A stretch of 64,000 bases of DNA from Clostridium thailandense. GTDB taxonomy: Bacteria > Bacillota > Clostridia > Clostridiales > Clostridiaceae. A model generated the notes under the pieces. That model had not been told where the DNA came from, did no database searches, and saw only the letters and a list, made by a program, of their open reading frames with translations. The stretch is taken from assembly GCF_019207025.1 (NCBI RefSeq), contig NZ_JAEEGC010000025.1, positions 1 to 64,000 of the forward strand, in the 5' to 3' direction. The position numbers were made by a program, and so were the translations under genes. This document shows, piece after piece, positions 1 to 8,099 of the stretch. Each line of letters opens with the position of its first letter. The stretch's first letter is position 1.

Positions 1-60
1 ATTCTATGGTATATATATAAATAATTGAAATTTTTATATATATACCATAGAATTCTTTTT
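1..60. terminator. Strong hairpin terminator at window edge
   Basis: Bases 1-20 and 34-53 are perfect reverse complements (20 bp arms, 13-base loop), followed by a T-run at 56-60. It would end a plus-strand transcript coming from outside the window, and because the arms are AT-rich it could also serve the minus-strand acetyltransferase gene that ends at 75. Confidence 0.75.
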
Positions 61-74
61 AAAAATTGGTTCCG

Positions 75-587
75 CTAAAGGATATTGTTGTTAACATATC
101 GCACATCAACTAATTGCTTCTTCATAATTTCACAAGTACATTCGTCATTATTACAAATAAATCCATTAGATTCATAAAAATTTCTTGCGTTAATATTTTC
201 TTTCAACACCCATAAATAACAACTTTTATAACCACTTATTTTCATATCAATTATAGCAGCCTGTAACAATTTTTGTCCGTAGCCTTTTCCAAAATAGCCT
301 GGAAGTAAATAAATAGACACTATTTCTCCCCAATCAGCAAATTTATCATCTCTTGCTTTACCATAGGCAACACATCCTACTGGTAATTCATTTTCACAGA
401 TAAGTTGTGCTGTTATTATATTATTTTTTATCCGATTTTCAAAAGATGAGACCCAAAAATCAGATTTCAATTCATCTAAATATTTCTGTGGCACAATACC
501 TTTATAGGCATGCTTCCAACTTAAAGCATATATATTACTAATTGTATTCACATCATTCAAAGTTGCTTTTCTTATTTTTACATCCAT
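75..587 (-). CDS. GNAT-family N-acetyltransferase
   Basis: A 170-residue single-domain GNAT protein, expected to transfer an acetyl group from acetyl-CoA to an amine on an unknown small molecule or protein. The acetyl-CoA pyrophosphate-binding loop is visible near residues 93-105 (LPGYFGKGYGQKLL, the Q/R-x-x-G-x-G/A motif), and the C-terminal part (NARNFYESNGF) is the usual family motif B. The N-terminus (IRKATLNDVNTISNIY) is the typical first strand and helix. It stands alone between a hairpin terminator and a long repeat-rich spacer, so context gives no substrate. Family assignment is firm; specificity is unknown. Confidence 0.85.
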   Translation of the reverse strand: MDVKIRKATLNDVNTISNIYALSWKHAYKGIVPQKYLDELKSDFWVSSFENRIKNNIITAQLICENELPVGCVAYGKARDDKFADWGEIVSIYLLPGYFGKGYGQKLLQAAIIDMKISGYKSCYLWVLKENINARNFYESNGFICNNDECTCEIMKKQLVDVRYVNNNIL

Positions 588-784
588 TTTTTACCTTATT
601 TCAAGCCTTTTAACATCTTCTATTTCACACTTATTTACAATTATCTATTTGTTAATTATATACCATATAAGTTCATAACTGCAAATATTTCACACAGACT
701 GCTCATCTAGTCCTAAAATCATTTAATCAGATGAACACGTCCAAAGCTTATAAAACAAGCCTACCTTCAATTTTAACGCTCTAT

Positions 785-908
785 ATATAAATCGTTAAAA
801 TCTATTTAATTCTCTCTATTATAAACATTAATATTCTTAATACATGTTAATCACAAAAACAATAGATTGATATTTAACCAAACTAATGTTTATAGCTAAC
901 GATTTATA
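785..908. repeat. Inverted-repeat unit in spacer
   Basis: In the gene-free stretch 588-1308, a segment near 785-798 (tataaatcgtta) is repeated in inverted form near 897-908 (taacgatttata), and a second nested pair (ataaacattaat near 821, actaatgtttat near 881) lies inside it. Together they would form a branched hairpin of about 120 bases. No coding potential is seen. Confidence 0.5.
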
Positions 909-923
909 CATGGGCTAATAACA

Positions 924-1310
924 GACACTTGACTTATACGCAGGGAGATATTGACATTCTGGAAGGCACATTTAAATACTTTTGTTATAAGTCTTAGTCC
1001 ATAGAATAATCAACTATGATTGAAGTATAAGATAGCTTTCTGAAATATAGAGAATGAAACTAGAAAGTTGACCTATCCGCAGAGAGGTGTTAGCAAAACT
1101 GAAGGCACATATAAAAACTTTTTAATTAATCTTAGCGAAGTATTTTAGAAAATCTAAGAATCTCTGATGTGTCTGAGGTACGAGTTTATCAGAGATTCTT
1201 AGATTTTCAAAATACTGAGCTTTAGATTAATTAAAAGTTTTTATAGTGCTGAAGTTTGCTAACATCTCTCGGAGGATAAGTCAACTTTCGACGGTACTTC
1301 TCTATATTTT
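924..1310. repeat. Long imperfect inverted repeat plus partial third copy
   Basis: Bases about 1042-1168 and 1188-1310 are imperfect reverse complements of each other over roughly 120 bases, with only about 19 bases between them (innermost arms aaatctaagaatctctgat and its complement are perfect). The outer end runs up to the stop codon of the thiamine lipoprotein gene. A third, more diverged direct copy of the left arm lies at about 924-997. The shape resembles a miniature inverted-repeat element or a decayed mobile remnant; no transposase or target duplication is seen. Confidence 0.65.
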
Positions 1311-2322
1311 ACTTAGCTTCGTCTAAGTTTACATAGCAGTCTTCTGCTTTAACGTCTCCCTTTAACATTCCTTTGTCTTGAAGCCATTTTATATTATTTT
1401 CCCAAACCTTCTTATCTTGATACAAGAAAGCTTCATCCTTTGATTCCATCTTCGGAAGAAGTACATTCATGCTTTGTTTTTCTACAGCTTCTATAAGAGG
1501 AAAGTTGTCCTTTTGCTGGTTATTTAATAATATCTTCAAGGATTTGTCTGGATTATTCTTGGTAAATTCAAATCCTTTTTTAGCAGCCTTCATAAACTTC
1601 TTAAGAACCTCTGGTTTATCTTTTAAAGTCTTGTCGCTTGTAACGAAGACTTCTTCATAATAGTTAGGTACCCCATATTTAGATGGATCAAAATAGTTCA
1701 CTGGATGTCCTTCATGCTCTAAAACAGGAACTTCGTGGTTTATAAGTCCTCCTGTAGTTGCATCAACTTTTTTTGTTGTCATTGAAGAAAGTAATTCAAA
1801 ACCTACATCTATTGATTTGATTGAACTTGGATCTCCTCCATCTGCTTTTATCATACTTTTAACATATTCCATATTTAAAGGATTTCCTGAATATCCAATA
1901 GTCTTTCCTGACAGGTCTTTTGGTGTATTAATATTTTTTTCTTTTAAAGCTATAACTACATTCAATGGTGTATGTACTATTGCTCCAATAGATTTTACTG
2001 GAACTTTTTCATTAGCTCTTGCCATTACTATGTCTGGTTGATAGTAAATGCCTATAGTTGCTTTGTTTGCAGCTGTTAATGTTAGTGGGTCTGTTGCATT
2101 TGAAGGATATTTAATATTTACTTTCAAGCCTTCCTCTTTAAAGTATCCATTTTCAATAGCTGCATATATGAAACTATGTATTGCATTTGGATACCAATCT
2201 AATACTAAATCCACCTCTTCTAATTTTTGTGTACTACTGCTAGCTGCTTGTTTACTTGAACAGCCTGTAACAAATAAAAACATAAATACTAGAACTAATG
2301 ATAAATACTTAAATTTTTTCAT
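1309..2322 (-). CDS. thiY: Thiamine-precursor ABC transporter substrate-binding lipoprotein
   Basis: This 337-residue lipoprotein has a signal peptide ending in a lipobox (LFVTGCSS, lipidated Cys about residue 21), followed by an NMT1/ThiY-type periplasmic-binding fold beginning VDLVLDWYPNAIHSFIYAA, the motif shared by pyrimidine-precursor binding proteins. It should capture a thiamine pyrimidine precursor, such as formylaminopyrimidine, outside the cell and hand it to the permease encoded immediately upstream. Its start overlaps the permease stop by one base, indicating translational coupling. It is the last gene of a four-gene operon led by a TPP riboswitch, which supports the thiamine role more strongly than sequence alone. 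The exact ligand is inferred. Confidence 0.88.
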   Translation of the reverse strand: MKKFKYLSLVLVFMFLFVTGCSSKQAASSSTQKLEEVDLVLDWYPNAIHSFIYAAIENGYFKEEGLKVNIKYPSNATDPLTLTAANKATIGIYYQPDIVMARANEKVPVKSIGAIVHTPLNVVIALKEKNINTPKDLSGKTIGYSGNPLNMEYVKSMIKADGGDPSSIKSIDVGFELLSSMTTKKVDATTGGLINHEVPVLEHEGHPVNYFDPSKYGVPNYYEEVFVTSDKTLKDKPEVLKKFMKAAKKGFEFTKNNPDKSLKILLNNQQKDNFPLIEAVEKQSMNVLLPKMESKDEAFLYQDKKVWENNIKWLQDKGMLKGDVKAEDCYVNLDEAK

Positions 2323-3062
2323 TACTCATTCCTCCATTTTATTATTTTATTTTCTAATATATTAATTATGACAACAAGAATTATTGTTACAAAGGACAAA
2401 ATTACAATTGGAGCAAAAACTGCTGCTCCATCTAATTGAGTCATCATTCTTTTGCTGAAATATCCAAGTCCCGATTGAGCTCCAAGCCATTCACTGATGG
2501 CAGCACCTATCACACTAAGAGATACTGTTATTTTTAACGCTGAAAAAAAATATGGCATTGCTGAAGGAAGCTTTAATTTAATAAAAATATCTTTTTTACT
2601 TGCCCCATAAGTAATTAAAAGCTCTTCCATCTCTCTTTTAGTAGAACGGAGACCGTCATATACATTTATGGTTATAGGAAAGAAAGTCATAAGTACAGTG
2701 GCCAATACTTTGCTCCAAATACTATACCCAAACCATAGTACAAATATTGGAGCTAATGCAGTAATAGGTATAGTTTGAGTTACTACAACAATCGGATATA
2801 TTGCCTTTTCTATACTTTCACTTAAATTCATTGCTACAGCTAAAGCTACTCCTAAAACTATTGATAGAATAAGTCCTATAAAAGTGACTAGCAATGTGGC
2901 TGGAAGATGTATAAGAAATAGGTCTTCCCTTAATATCCAAATCTTTTCCAAAATCTTACTAGGTGATGGAAGTATATACATTGCATCTATATATCTTGCA
3001 ATTCCCTCCCAAATTATAAAAAATATAATTCCTACTATAATTGATGATTTATATTTTTTCAT
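2322..3062 (-). CDS. thiX: Thiamine-precursor ABC transporter permease
   Basis: A 246-residue integral membrane protein of the BPD_transp_1 family with about six hydrophobic segments. The conserved EAA loop that docks the ATPase is visible around residues 150-165 (YGASKKDIFIKLKLPSAMPY). It forms the channel of the uptake system with the ATPase encoded just upstream, whose stop it overlaps by four bases, and the lipoprotein downstream. The family also includes sulfonate and nitrate permeases, but the TPP riboswitch and TenA in the same operon point to a thiamine pyrimidine precursor. Confidence 0.87.
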   Translation of the reverse strand: MKKYKSSIIVGIIFFIIWEGIARYIDAMYILPSPSKILEKIWILREDLFLIHLPATLLVTFIGLILSIVLGVALAVAMNLSESIEKAIYPIVVVTQTIPITALAPIFVLWFGYSIWSKVLATVLMTFFPITINVYDGLRSTKREMEELLITYGASKKDIFIKLKLPSAMPYFFSALKITVSLSVIGAAISEWLGAQSGLGYFSKRMMTQLDGAAVFAPIVILSFVTIILVVIINILENKIIKWRNE

Positions 3063-3811
3063 AGCTCAACCCTCTGTTTCAATTCGCTTACAAGCTCTTC
3101 TTTTATATCCAATATTTCACCTTTGCTTAACATATGCCTATCTCTTGGATATCCTAACGGCACTTCCACCTCTTTTAATTTAGTTATAGGCTTCTCAGAA
3201 ACAACAAATATTTTATTTGATAAAAATAGTGCCTCCTCTACATCATGAGTTATAAACAATATTGTTTTTTTAAGTGAAGACCATTGATCAAGCAGCCATT
3301 CCTGCATAGAGATTTTAGTTATAGCATCTAGTGCACTAAAAGGTTCGTCTAAGAGCATAACCTCAGCTCCAGTAAGTAAGGTTCTAATAAAAGACACCCT
3401 TTGTTTCATACCTCCAGATAAATCCTTGGGATAACTATTTTTATATTTTTCTAAGCCAAAAATCTTTAAAAATTCTTCTGCTTTATCTTTAGCCTCTTTC
3501 TTATTTTTGCTGCTTATCTCCATAGGCAGTGAAGCATTTTCTAATATAGTTCTCCATGGTATTAGCAAATCACTTTGAGGCATATATCCTACACATTTAT
3601 TTAAACTATTAATATTATCATTGTTAATAAAAATATCTCCACTAGAGACTTGTTCAAGTCTAGAAATCAGTCTAAATATAGTGCTCTTCCCACAACCACT
3701 TGGACCTATTATACTTACAAATTCACCTTTATCCACATGAAAGTTTAAATTTTCTATAAGCATTCTAGACTCATTTTTATATTTAAAGTTTACATCACAA
3801 AATTTCAACAT
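3059..3811 (-). CDS. thiZ: Thiamine-precursor ABC transporter ATPase
   Basis: A 250-residue ABC ATPase that powers uptake. Walker A (GPSGCGKST, about residues 37-45), the signature LSGGMKQR and Walker B (VMLLDEPFSALD) followed by a switch histidine (ITHD) are all intact, so it should be active. It is of the nitrate/sulfonate/taurine/ThiZ subgroup. It lies six bases after tenA and overlaps the permease start by four bases, consistent with one polycistronic message under the TPP riboswitch. Confidence 0.88.
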   Translation of the reverse strand: MLKFCDVNFKYKNESRMLIENLNFHVDKGEFVSIIGPSGCGKSTIFRLISRLEQVSSGDIFINNDNINSLNKCVGYMPQSDLLIPWRTILENASLPMEISSKNKKEAKDKAEEFLKIFGLEKYKNSYPKDLSGGMKQRVSFIRTLLTGAEVMLLDEPFSALDAITKISMQEWLLDQWSSLKKTILFITHDVEEALFLSNKIFVVSEKPITKLKEVEVPLGYPRDRHMLSKGEILDIKEELVSELKQRVEL

Positions 3812-3817
3812 AAAAAA

Positions 3818-4477
3818 TTACATCCCCTTGTTATAAGACATTTCCCAAAACATATATTCATATTTGCTCGTATTTACAAATACTTCTATTAATTTTTTCT
3901 TTTCTTTGTCTGATATATCTTCTCCAAGATTATCCACCAAATCTATAAGCCATTTAGTACATTCCTCATATTCCTTTGAAATATATCCACTTATCCATTC
4001 TCCATAAAACTCATGCTCTGTAGCTCCAGGATTTTTGCTTAAATTTCTTCCAATTTCTAAATAGCTCCACATACATGCTAGTAATGAAACTGAAACCTCT
4101 GCTAGTCCCCCTATCTGAGAAACTGCAAGCATATAATTAGTATAGGAAATGTTGTCAAGTGAAGCTTTAGTGTTTTTAATTTCTTCTGCAGTGATTCCAA
4201 GTCTTTTCATATAAGAACGATGAATACTCATCTCACCATTTAATATACTGTCTACCATACTGGAAAAACCCTGCATAACCTCTTCACTATCTGCTTTAAC
4301 TATTCCTAAGGCATAGACCTTTGCATAATCTAAAAGATAAATATAATCCTGAATCATATAAAACTTAAACTTATCTACCTCTAAAGTACCGTCACCTATT
4401 CCTTTTACGAAAGGATGATTATAATAGGATTCCCAAATATCCTTAACGTTTTCATACAGACTTTCCGAAAATTTCAT
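3818..4477 (-). CDS. tenA: Aminopyrimidine aminohydrolase / thiaminase II (TenA)
   Basis: A 219-residue TenA-family protein of normal length. TenA hydrolyses aminomethylpyrimidine to hydroxymethylpyrimidine in thiamine salvage. The catalytic cysteine (Cys135 in LLACMWSYLEIG), an acidic residue at Asp44 (MIQDY) and a glutamate near the C-terminus (YEYMFWE, about 207) occupy the positions known from Bacillus TenA. It is the first gene of the operon, preceded by a TPP riboswitch and hairpin terminator, and followed by an ABC importer for the precursor. The Shine-Dalgarno sequence GAGGAAAT just before the ATG supports the start. Confidence 0.92.
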   Translation of the reverse strand: MKFSESLYENVKDIWESYYNHPFVKGIGDGTLEVDKFKFYMIQDYIYLLDYAKVYALGIVKADSEEVMQGFSSMVDSILNGEMSIHRSYMKRLGITAEEIKNTKASLDNISYTNYMLAVSQIGGLAEVSVSLLACMWSYLEIGRNLSKNPGATEHEFYGEWISGYISKEYEECTKWLIDLVDNLGEDISDKEKKKLIEVFVNTSKYEYMFWEMSYNKGM

Positions 4478-4496
4478 TTTATTTCCTCCTCAGTGC

Positions 4497-4534
4497 AAAA
4501 ATAAAAAGGTACAAACCAACTAGAGGTTTGTACC
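4497..4534 (-). terminator. Riboswitch-controlled terminator of the tenA operon
   Basis: Ten-base arms ggtacaaacc (4508-4517) and ggtttgtacc (4525-4534) form a hairpin that, read on the minus strand, is followed by TTTTTATTTTT. It sits between the TPP aptamer and the tenA start, the expected position for ligand-induced premature termination. Confidence 0.85.
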
Positions 4535-4572
4535 TATATTTTTTTAAATATATGCACATCAATAAAATGTGC

Positions 4573-4672
4573 AGAACCTCTTCCTACGCTGGTATTACCC
4601 AGATCAGGTTATAGGGTCAAAGAATTGCATTCTTAATCTCAGCTGGTAACACCAGCCCCCCTGGGATAGTAT
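4573..4672 (-). promoter_or_regulatory. TPP riboswitch (THI element)
   Basis: Read on the minus strand this region contains the conserved TPP aptamer pieces in order: a G-rich first arm with GCTGGTGTTACCAGCTGAGA (CUGAGA core), then GACCC, ACCTGATCTGG and the closing TACCAGCGTAGGAAG. It precedes tenA and its ABC transporter, with a terminator hairpin between. In other bacteria thiamine pyrophosphate binding shuts off such operons, and the terminator here predicts transcriptional control. Confidence 0.95.
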
Positions 4673-4745
4673 TAAATTTTAAAATGTTATGTTTCTCTAC
4701 AAGTCCATATTACTACAATACAACAATAACGTCAATAAAATATCA

Positions 4746-5204
4746 TTATATAATTCGCAGCTGAGCTTTTATTGAGTAAGAATCCATCCTTATAATTACA
4801 ATACTGTAAGAGTAGTTATTTATTATATAATCTAAAGCATCATTATATTTTGAAGCAAGAGTATCTAAACTCTCTCCCTTCTTACTTATAATTCTATATA
4901 AATTATTTACTTTTTCTATGTTTAAGTGATCCCATTCTTTAACCTGAAAATTTTTATTGTGTATTTTAAAAATTATTCCTCTAGATTCTACTATCCTTAA
5001 TAATGAGTTAAGTGATATATTAGCTTCTTCTTCCTCTTCCTTAATCTTTTTCTGCAAACACATGAGTTCATTAAATCTTTCTAATCCCTTTTGTATTTTG
5101 ACCTGGAGTTCTCTATTTTTATTGTTTAAATCACTTATTTCTTTATTTTTTAAATCATTATATTTATTTGTGAACTTAGATAACAATTCATCTTTTTCGC
5201 TCAT
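4746..5204 (-). CDS. Hypothetical coiled-coil protein
   Basis: I do not recognise this 152-residue protein. Its first 70 or so residues are strongly charged and heptad-like (long Lys/Glu/Asn-rich helix, for example LNNKNRELQVKIQKGL), which suggests a coiled coil; the C-terminal half has mixed hydrophobic strands. There is no signal peptide or membrane segment, so it should be cytoplasmic. AAGGAGG lies in front of its ATG. It is divergent from another small coiled-coil gene starting 62 bases away, so the two may share regulation. Function unknown. Confidence 0.6.
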   Translation of the reverse strand: MSEKDELLSKFTNKYNDLKNKEISDLNNKNRELQVKIQKGLERFNELMCLQKKIKEEEEEANISLNSLLRIVESRGIIFKIHNKNFQVKEWDHLNIEKVNNLYRIISKKGESLDTLASKYNDALDYIINNYSYSIVIIRMDSYSIKAQLRII

Positions 5205-5266
5205 ATTTTCCTCCTTGTCTTAATACATAAAATTAGTATAAAATAATTTCATGGGAGATGTTAGTT

Positions 5267-5566
5267 ATGAATAAAATTTATTTAAACATAATAAGAAACT
5301 TAAAAATTCTAAAAAAACTAGTAATATCTATCATAAATTATTTTATTACTTTCTTTAAGAGAAAAAAGACTATAGATAATATGTATAGTAGTATTATAAA
5401 AGACAAAGCATTAGAAATCAAAACTTTAGAAGAAGAATTTAAAAATATAAATAACAAAAATGCTTTATTAGAAAAAGAAATTGTAGGCCTTGAAAAATCA
5501 CTGATTAAAAAGAATTCTCTTATTTTAGGTTTACAGGATTTGCTAACAAAGAGAGTAGACAATTAA
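5267..5566 (+). CDS. Hypothetical small membrane-anchored coiled-coil protein
   Basis: A 99-residue protein of unknown role. It has a hydrophobic stretch near residues 18-35 flanked by lysines (KLVISIINYFITFFKRKK), likely a single membrane anchor or amphipathic segment, followed by a Glu/Lys-rich coiled-coil tail. I prefer the ATG at 5267 to the one at 5258 because the Shine-Dalgarno GGGAG lies at about 5252, too close to the first. It is divergent from the coiled-coil gene at 4746-5204 and convergent with the GGDEF gene, whose stop is 21 bases away. Confidence 0.55.
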   Translation: MNKIYLNIIRNLKILKKLVISIINYFITFFKRKKTIDNMYSSIIKDKALEIKTLEEEFKNINNKNALLEKEIVGLEKSLIKKNSLILGLQDLLTKRVDN

Positions 5567-5587
5567 TTTCATATTAAAAACTTCACA

Positions 5588-6985
5588 CTAAAGAGATTTC
5601 TTGTTCTGCAAAATATAATCTTCTCCTCTGGATTTTTGATTTTTATTTTCATACATTAGTCTATCTGCTTTACTCATTAGTTCGTTAATAGTTGTTACAC
5701 TCTCTGGATGAAAATATGCAGCACCTATACTCATAGATATATTGAATGAATATTTCTTGGTACTATTAAATTCTCTTTGTTTATTTAAAAGCTTGGTGGT
5801 GAGTTTTGGTATATCTGCTTCCTCTGCATTCATTGATAAAACTGCAAACTCATCTCCTCCTATTCTTGCAATAACGTCTTGATCATTGAAGGTTTCTCTT
5901 AGAATTGTTGAAGCGCCTTCTAAAGTAAGATCGCCCTCATGATGGGATAAGTTATCATTGATATATTTCATACCATCAATATCAATAAAAAACAATAGCA
6001 TTCCCTTCTTATTGCGTTTTGCAAAATTAAGTTTATATTCAGCTAAATTAAAAAAACCTCTACGGTTATATAGTGCTGTAAGTTCATCAGTTACAGATTG
6101 TATTTTTAATCTCTCTCGAAGTTCTGCTTTTTCAGTTATATCTCTGACAGATAGAAGATACGCATCTCTTCCTTCCCAATCTGTATCCGAAATACACACT
6201 TCTCCAATAATACTACTGCCATTTGCACAATTTATGACTACCTCTTTAACACACTTTTCTATAGAATTAAAATCGACTATATCAAATATTAAATCCCTAT
6301 AATTTTCACCAAATAACCTCTTAGCTGCAGAATTCAAATAGAATATTTCTTTATCATAATTAAGTATAACTAAAGCATCCATATTACTCTCTAATGCTGT
6401 CCTATAATTTTTTTCAAGTCTCTTTATAGTATCAAAAGCCTTTTTTAATTCATTATTTGCATTTTGAAGTTCCTTTGTTTTCTGTACAGCATTATCAAAA
6501 GTTGAGAGAAGCAAGTCCACTATTTGTATCCTTTCCGAATTGATAAAATGCTTTTCTCCTGCAAAAAATACTTCAATACCTATCTCACTTACTTTGCTTT
6601 TTCTTAGTTCCATGTTAATGAGCATATGTTGTATTCTTGAAAGTAGAAAACTTTCATTGTATGGCTTGGTTATGAAATTGTCTGCCTTAGCTTTAAGCCC
6701 AGTGATAACATCAATAGGATCTGACAATGCGGTTAATAAAATAACCGGAATATGTTTGAACCTGTTATCCTCCTTTATCTTTTTACACAACTGATATCCG
6801 TCCATTTTAGGCATAAGTATATCCGTTATTACTAAACCTGGCATAAATCTATCAATATATTCTAAAGCTTGCAAGCCATCATTTGCAATTATTACTTTGT
6901 AATTATTACTTTCCAGAGTGAATTTCAGCTTTTCAGCTTGTGTAATACTATCCTCAACAACTAAAATTTTTACATTTTCAAACAT
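5588..6985 (-). CDS. Response regulator with PAS and GGDEF domains (WspR-like)
   Basis: A 465-residue output protein: receiver domain (about residues 3-120, phosphoacceptor Asp in VITDILMPKMDG), a linker helix, a PAS domain (about 190-290) and a C-terminal GGDEF domain with intact ARIGGDEF, so it should make cyclic di-GMP from two GTP. The product-inhibition site (RxxD four residues before the conserved Val-x-x-Arg) reads NDQD here, so the Arg is missing. The start at 6985 is chosen because GAGGAGG lies just upstream of it, inside any longer reading. It is the last gene of the chemosensory operon, the place WspR has in Wsp systems, so CheA is its likely phosphodonor. Confidence 0.88.
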   Translation of the reverse strand: MFENVKILVVEDSITQAEKLKFTLESNNYKVIIANDGLQALEYIDRFMPGLVITDILMPKMDGYQLCKKIKEDNRFKHIPVILLTALSDPIDVITGLKAKADNFITKPYNESFLLSRIQHMLINMELRKSKVSEIGIEVFFAGEKHFINSERIQIVDLLLSTFDNAVQKTKELQNANNELKKAFDTIKRLEKNYRTALESNMDALVILNYDKEIFYLNSAAKRLFGENYRDLIFDIVDFNSIEKCVKEVVINCANGSSIIGEVCISDTDWEGRDAYLLSVRDITEKAELRERLKIQSVTDELTALYNRRGFFNLAEYKLNFAKRNKKGMLLFFIDIDGMKYINDNLSHHEGDLTLEGASTILRETFNDQDVIARIGGDEFAVLSMNAEEADIPKLTTKLLNKQREFNSTKKYSFNISMSIGAAYFHPESVTTINELMSKADRLMYENKNQKSRGEDYILQNKKSL

Positions 6986-7027
6986 CTTGTATTTATCCTC
7001 CTCTATATAGGTAACAATCATTCTAAA

Positions 7028-8053
7028 TTATAGTTTTCCAAATAACTCTGCTATTTTATCTGGAGACAAAACATAGGTTGCTGCATTGAGTTTTACTGCT
7101 TCCCCTGGCATACCATAGACTACGGAAGTTTCTTTATCCTGCGCTACCGTTATAGCTCCTTTATCTCTTAAAACCTTCAACTCCCTAGCACCATCACTTC
7201 CCATACCTGTAAGAAGTATATTCAAGGAGTCTTTACCATAATAATTAGCAATAGATTTAAATAAATATGAAACCGCTGGTTTTAGATTATTTTCTTTTTC
7301 AGTATCACTTAAAAATATTTGTCCATTGCTTCTTATACCCATATGAAATCCATCTGGAGCAAAATATATATGTCCTGGTAATGCTTTCTCTCCTTGAGTA
7401 GCTACATGTATAGGCTGTTTAGTCGTTTGTGAAAGCCAACTTACAAGTTCATTTATAAATCCAGGTGCCATATGCTGTACAACAAGTATAGGAATATGAA
7501 TATTCTCAGGAATTTTAGAAAAAATATTCTGAAGTACAGGTGGCCCTCCTGTTGACACTCCTATGGCTGCTATCCTTATATTGGACAAGGTGTTTTTTAC
7601 TTTATTTAAAGGTTTAGTATTAACATCTTTTGGTCTTAATTTTCTTCTTACAACCTTTACTTCTGACATTATCTTAACCATATTAATAATTTCCTGAGAT
7701 GACCTTCTAAATCCATCTTCCGTTGCAACAATAGGCTTCTCTATAACAAAAAGTGCACCTGCTTTCATTGCTTGGAAAGTTGTATCCACATCTTTACAAT
7801 TAAACAGTGCAGTTATTACTATAATAGGTGTGGGATATACTTCCATTATTCTTCTTGTTGCTTCAAAGCCGTTCATTCCAGGCATATTTATATCCATAGT
7901 TATAATATCCGGTTTATTTTTCTCTAAGAATTTAACCGCTTTTTCTCCACTATTAACTACTCCAATTACTTGAATATCATTATCAGAATTAAGTATATTA
8001 ATCATTAATTCCTGAATAAGAGGGGAATCATCAACTACAAGTACTTTAATCAT
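7028..8053 (-). CDS. cheB: CheB-type receptor methylesterase response regulator
   Basis: A 341-residue protein with an N-terminal receiver (phosphoacceptor Asp in DIITMDINMPGMNG, about residue 54) and a C-terminal CheB methylesterase domain. The catalytic triad is visible: Ser in GVSTGGPP (about 167), His in VVQHMAPGF and Asp in GMGSDGA. It should remove methyl groups from chemoreceptors to reset sensitivity, opposing the CheR encoded in the same operon. The ATG at 8053 is preferred to the GTG nine bases upstream because that GTG overlaps the AGGAG ribosome-binding site. It lies between cheA and the GGDEF gene. Confidence 0.92.
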   Translation of the reverse strand: MIKVLVVDDSPLIQELMINILNSDNDIQVIGVVNSGEKAVKFLEKNKPDIITMDINMPGMNGFEATRRIMEVYPTPIIVITALFNCKDVDTTFQAMKAGALFVIEKPIVATEDGFRRSSQEIINMVKIMSEVKVVRRKLRPKDVNTKPLNKVKNTLSNIRIAAIGVSTGGPPVLQNIFSKIPENIHIPILVVQHMAPGFINELVSWLSQTTKQPIHVATQGEKALPGHIYFAPDGFHMGIRSNGQIFLSDTEKENNLKPAVSYLFKSIANYYGKDSLNILLTGMGSDGARELKVLRDKGAITVAQDKETSVVYGMPGEAVKLNAATYVLSPDKIAELFGKL

Positions 8054-8099
8054 ATTTTTCACTCCTGTATAAAGGCTTTATAATAACTAATCCATAATA

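Noticed and set aside
1042..1310. CRISPR array or riboswitch in the repeat-rich spacer
   Set aside because: Repeats are few, long and inverted instead of short, direct and evenly spaced; no conserved aptamer core is present.
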